Shown here: one piece after another, positions 5,943 to 6,597 of the stretch
Position numbering within the stretch: position 1 is the first letter of the stretch
How the letters are laid out: each line of letters begins with the position of its first letter
From: Chloroflexota bacterium
GTDB taxonomy: Bacteria; Chloroflexota; Dehalococcoidia; Lucifugimonadales; Lucifugimonadaceae
DNA: 6,597 bases
Direction of reading: 5' to 3'
Assembly (NCBI GenBank): GCA_009837685.1
Contig: VXTA01000021.1
Coordinates: forward strand, 1 to 6,597
Notes under the pieces: model-generated
The model's input: only the letters and a program-made list of their open reading frames with translations
Told to the model about the DNA's origin: nothing
The model's database searches: none
Program-made: the position numbers and the translations under genes

Positions 5943-6597
5943 ATGACCACCTTTCGCGCCATATTCCGAGGCTACAACCTCCGCCGACTACGCAACATCA
6001 GGCTACGGCGAGCACGTAGTTACCACGACATCGTCAAACGCCGACGCGCCAGACAACTACGTCGCGGACGCGTCCGGAGAACCTGCCTAAAACTCGCCTA
6101 CCAAATCCCCTTGGCAATCTTGGCCGCACTCGGCATCGTCGTCATCATCATGCACAGCGGTGACCGACGTCTACTCACCAAAGTCGAAATCGCCGCGGCC
6201 GGCTATGGTTACAACCTCACATCCTTCGAAGTCCGTCACTTTCCTGCCAAGTGGGCTCACCTCATCTACTCTGCGCTACCGTGGACCAACATCGATGAAA
6301 AAGATCGACGAGTCCACCTGGATCGTTATCAGGACCTCGCACGCGAACTCCGCTCTGCCAGAAACAACCTAAAATCCGCACAAGCACGCGGCGATAATAC
6401 CGCTGCATCGGTCGCGCAATCCCACGTCAACTCACTCATCCAAGAACGCAATGCAATTCGAGACGCCGTAGAAGAACTCCTCGAAGCCGCCATCTCAACC
6501 GAACTCATCGCCCTCGGACTCAACAAAAACGGCGATTTCATCTGGCCACCTGTCGATTTCCGCATCGACGACACTCCTCACGTTCTCGTGACCTCGC
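5943..6597 (+). CDS. Uncharacterised single-pass membrane protein with Arg-rich N-terminal tail (3' end beyond window)
   Basis: I do not recognise this gene. The 218 codons visible are open to the right edge. Residues 1-50 are extremely basic, with 18 arginines between positions 5 and 46. A single hydrophobic segment follows, about 52-70 (AYQIPLAILAALGIVVIIM). By the positive-inside rule the basic tail should be cytoplasmic and the rest outside. After the membrane come an aromatic-rich stretch (87-114), a charged heptad-like helix (about 118-190) likely to form a coiled coil, and a motif WPPVDFRIDDTPHVLVTS (201-218) that looks like a conserved core cut by the window edge. There is no cleavable-signal-like AxA site after the hydrophobic segment. 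ATG 5943 is the only reasonable start after an in-frame TAA at 5898; no ribosome binding site is visible. Its codons end mostly in C, unlike recG and degV. It is transcribed away from degV. Confidence 0.85.
   Translation, partial: MTTFRAIFRGYNLRRLRNIRLRRARSYHDIVKRRRARQLRRGRVRRTCLKLAYQIPLAILAALGIVVIIMHSGDRRLLTKVEIAAAGYGYNLTSFEVRHFPAKWAHLIYSALPWTNIDEKDRRVHLDRYQDLARELRSARNNLKSAQARGDNTAASVAQSHVNSLIQERNAIRDAVEELLEAAISTELIALGLNKNGDFIWPPVDFRIDDTPHVLVTS

Noticed and set aside
6329..6574. Minus-strand 81-codon frame opposite the right-hand gene
   Set aside because: It is an antisense shadow of the plus-strand gene, which is open for 218 codons with a clear membrane segment; the shadow is a Ser/Arg-rich frame with no features.
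1..6597. Transposase, integrase, tRNA gene, CRISPR array or toxin-antitoxin pair that would mark a mobile or defence system
   Set aside because: I looked on both strands and found none. The six genes account for nearly all of the window, and the gaps are short and regulatory in character.

Overview
This 6.6 kb window is ordinary bacterial chromosome with moderate G+C. It carries six protein genes and no RNA gene, CRISPR array or transposase. The gene set and protein styles (a RecG with a long N-terminal extension, a DegV fatty-acid-binding protein, a DrrAB-type exporter with a MarR regulator) suggest a Gram-positive-like or Chloroflexota (Dehalococcoidia-like) genome. That placement is an inference from style and memory, not a database match.

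Layout, left to right. A RecG helicase gene occupies 1-2009 on the minus strand. Its reading frame is unbroken and runs off the left edge, so the C-terminal part is missing. A gene-poor gap follows (2010-2247). Next is a minus-strand transcription unit, read right to left: a MarR-type repressor (4684-4220), a DrrA-type ABC ATPase (4037-3018) and its six-helix membrane partner (3012-2248). The ATPase stop codon lies inside the ribosome binding site of the permease. The 256 bp upstream of marR hold the strongest regulatory signals of the window: two abutting 16-bp palindromes (4792-4823), and a 13-bp perfect palindrome (4696-4708) that overlaps a possible promoter. A DegV-family gene (5792-4941, minus strand, GTG start) comes next. 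Beyond it a divergent plus-strand gene starts at 5943 and runs off the right edge. It encodes an unrecognised single-pass membrane protein with an extremely arginine-rich cytoplasmic tail.

How the parts work together. The MarR protein probably represses its own operon and the DrrAB exporter until a toxic or signalling ligand, or possibly oxidation of a cysteine, releases it. DegV probably presents fatty acids to a FakA-type kinase encoded elsewhere, and RecG remodels stalled replication forks. degV and recG point the same way and may once have been neighbours, with the marR-drrAB cassette inserted between them. A 9-bp direct repeat at 2042-2050 and 4877-4885 brackets the cassette, but it may be chance. 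I found no convincing new defence or mobile system. The best leads are the tandem operators, the cassette boundaries and the arginine-rich membrane protein.
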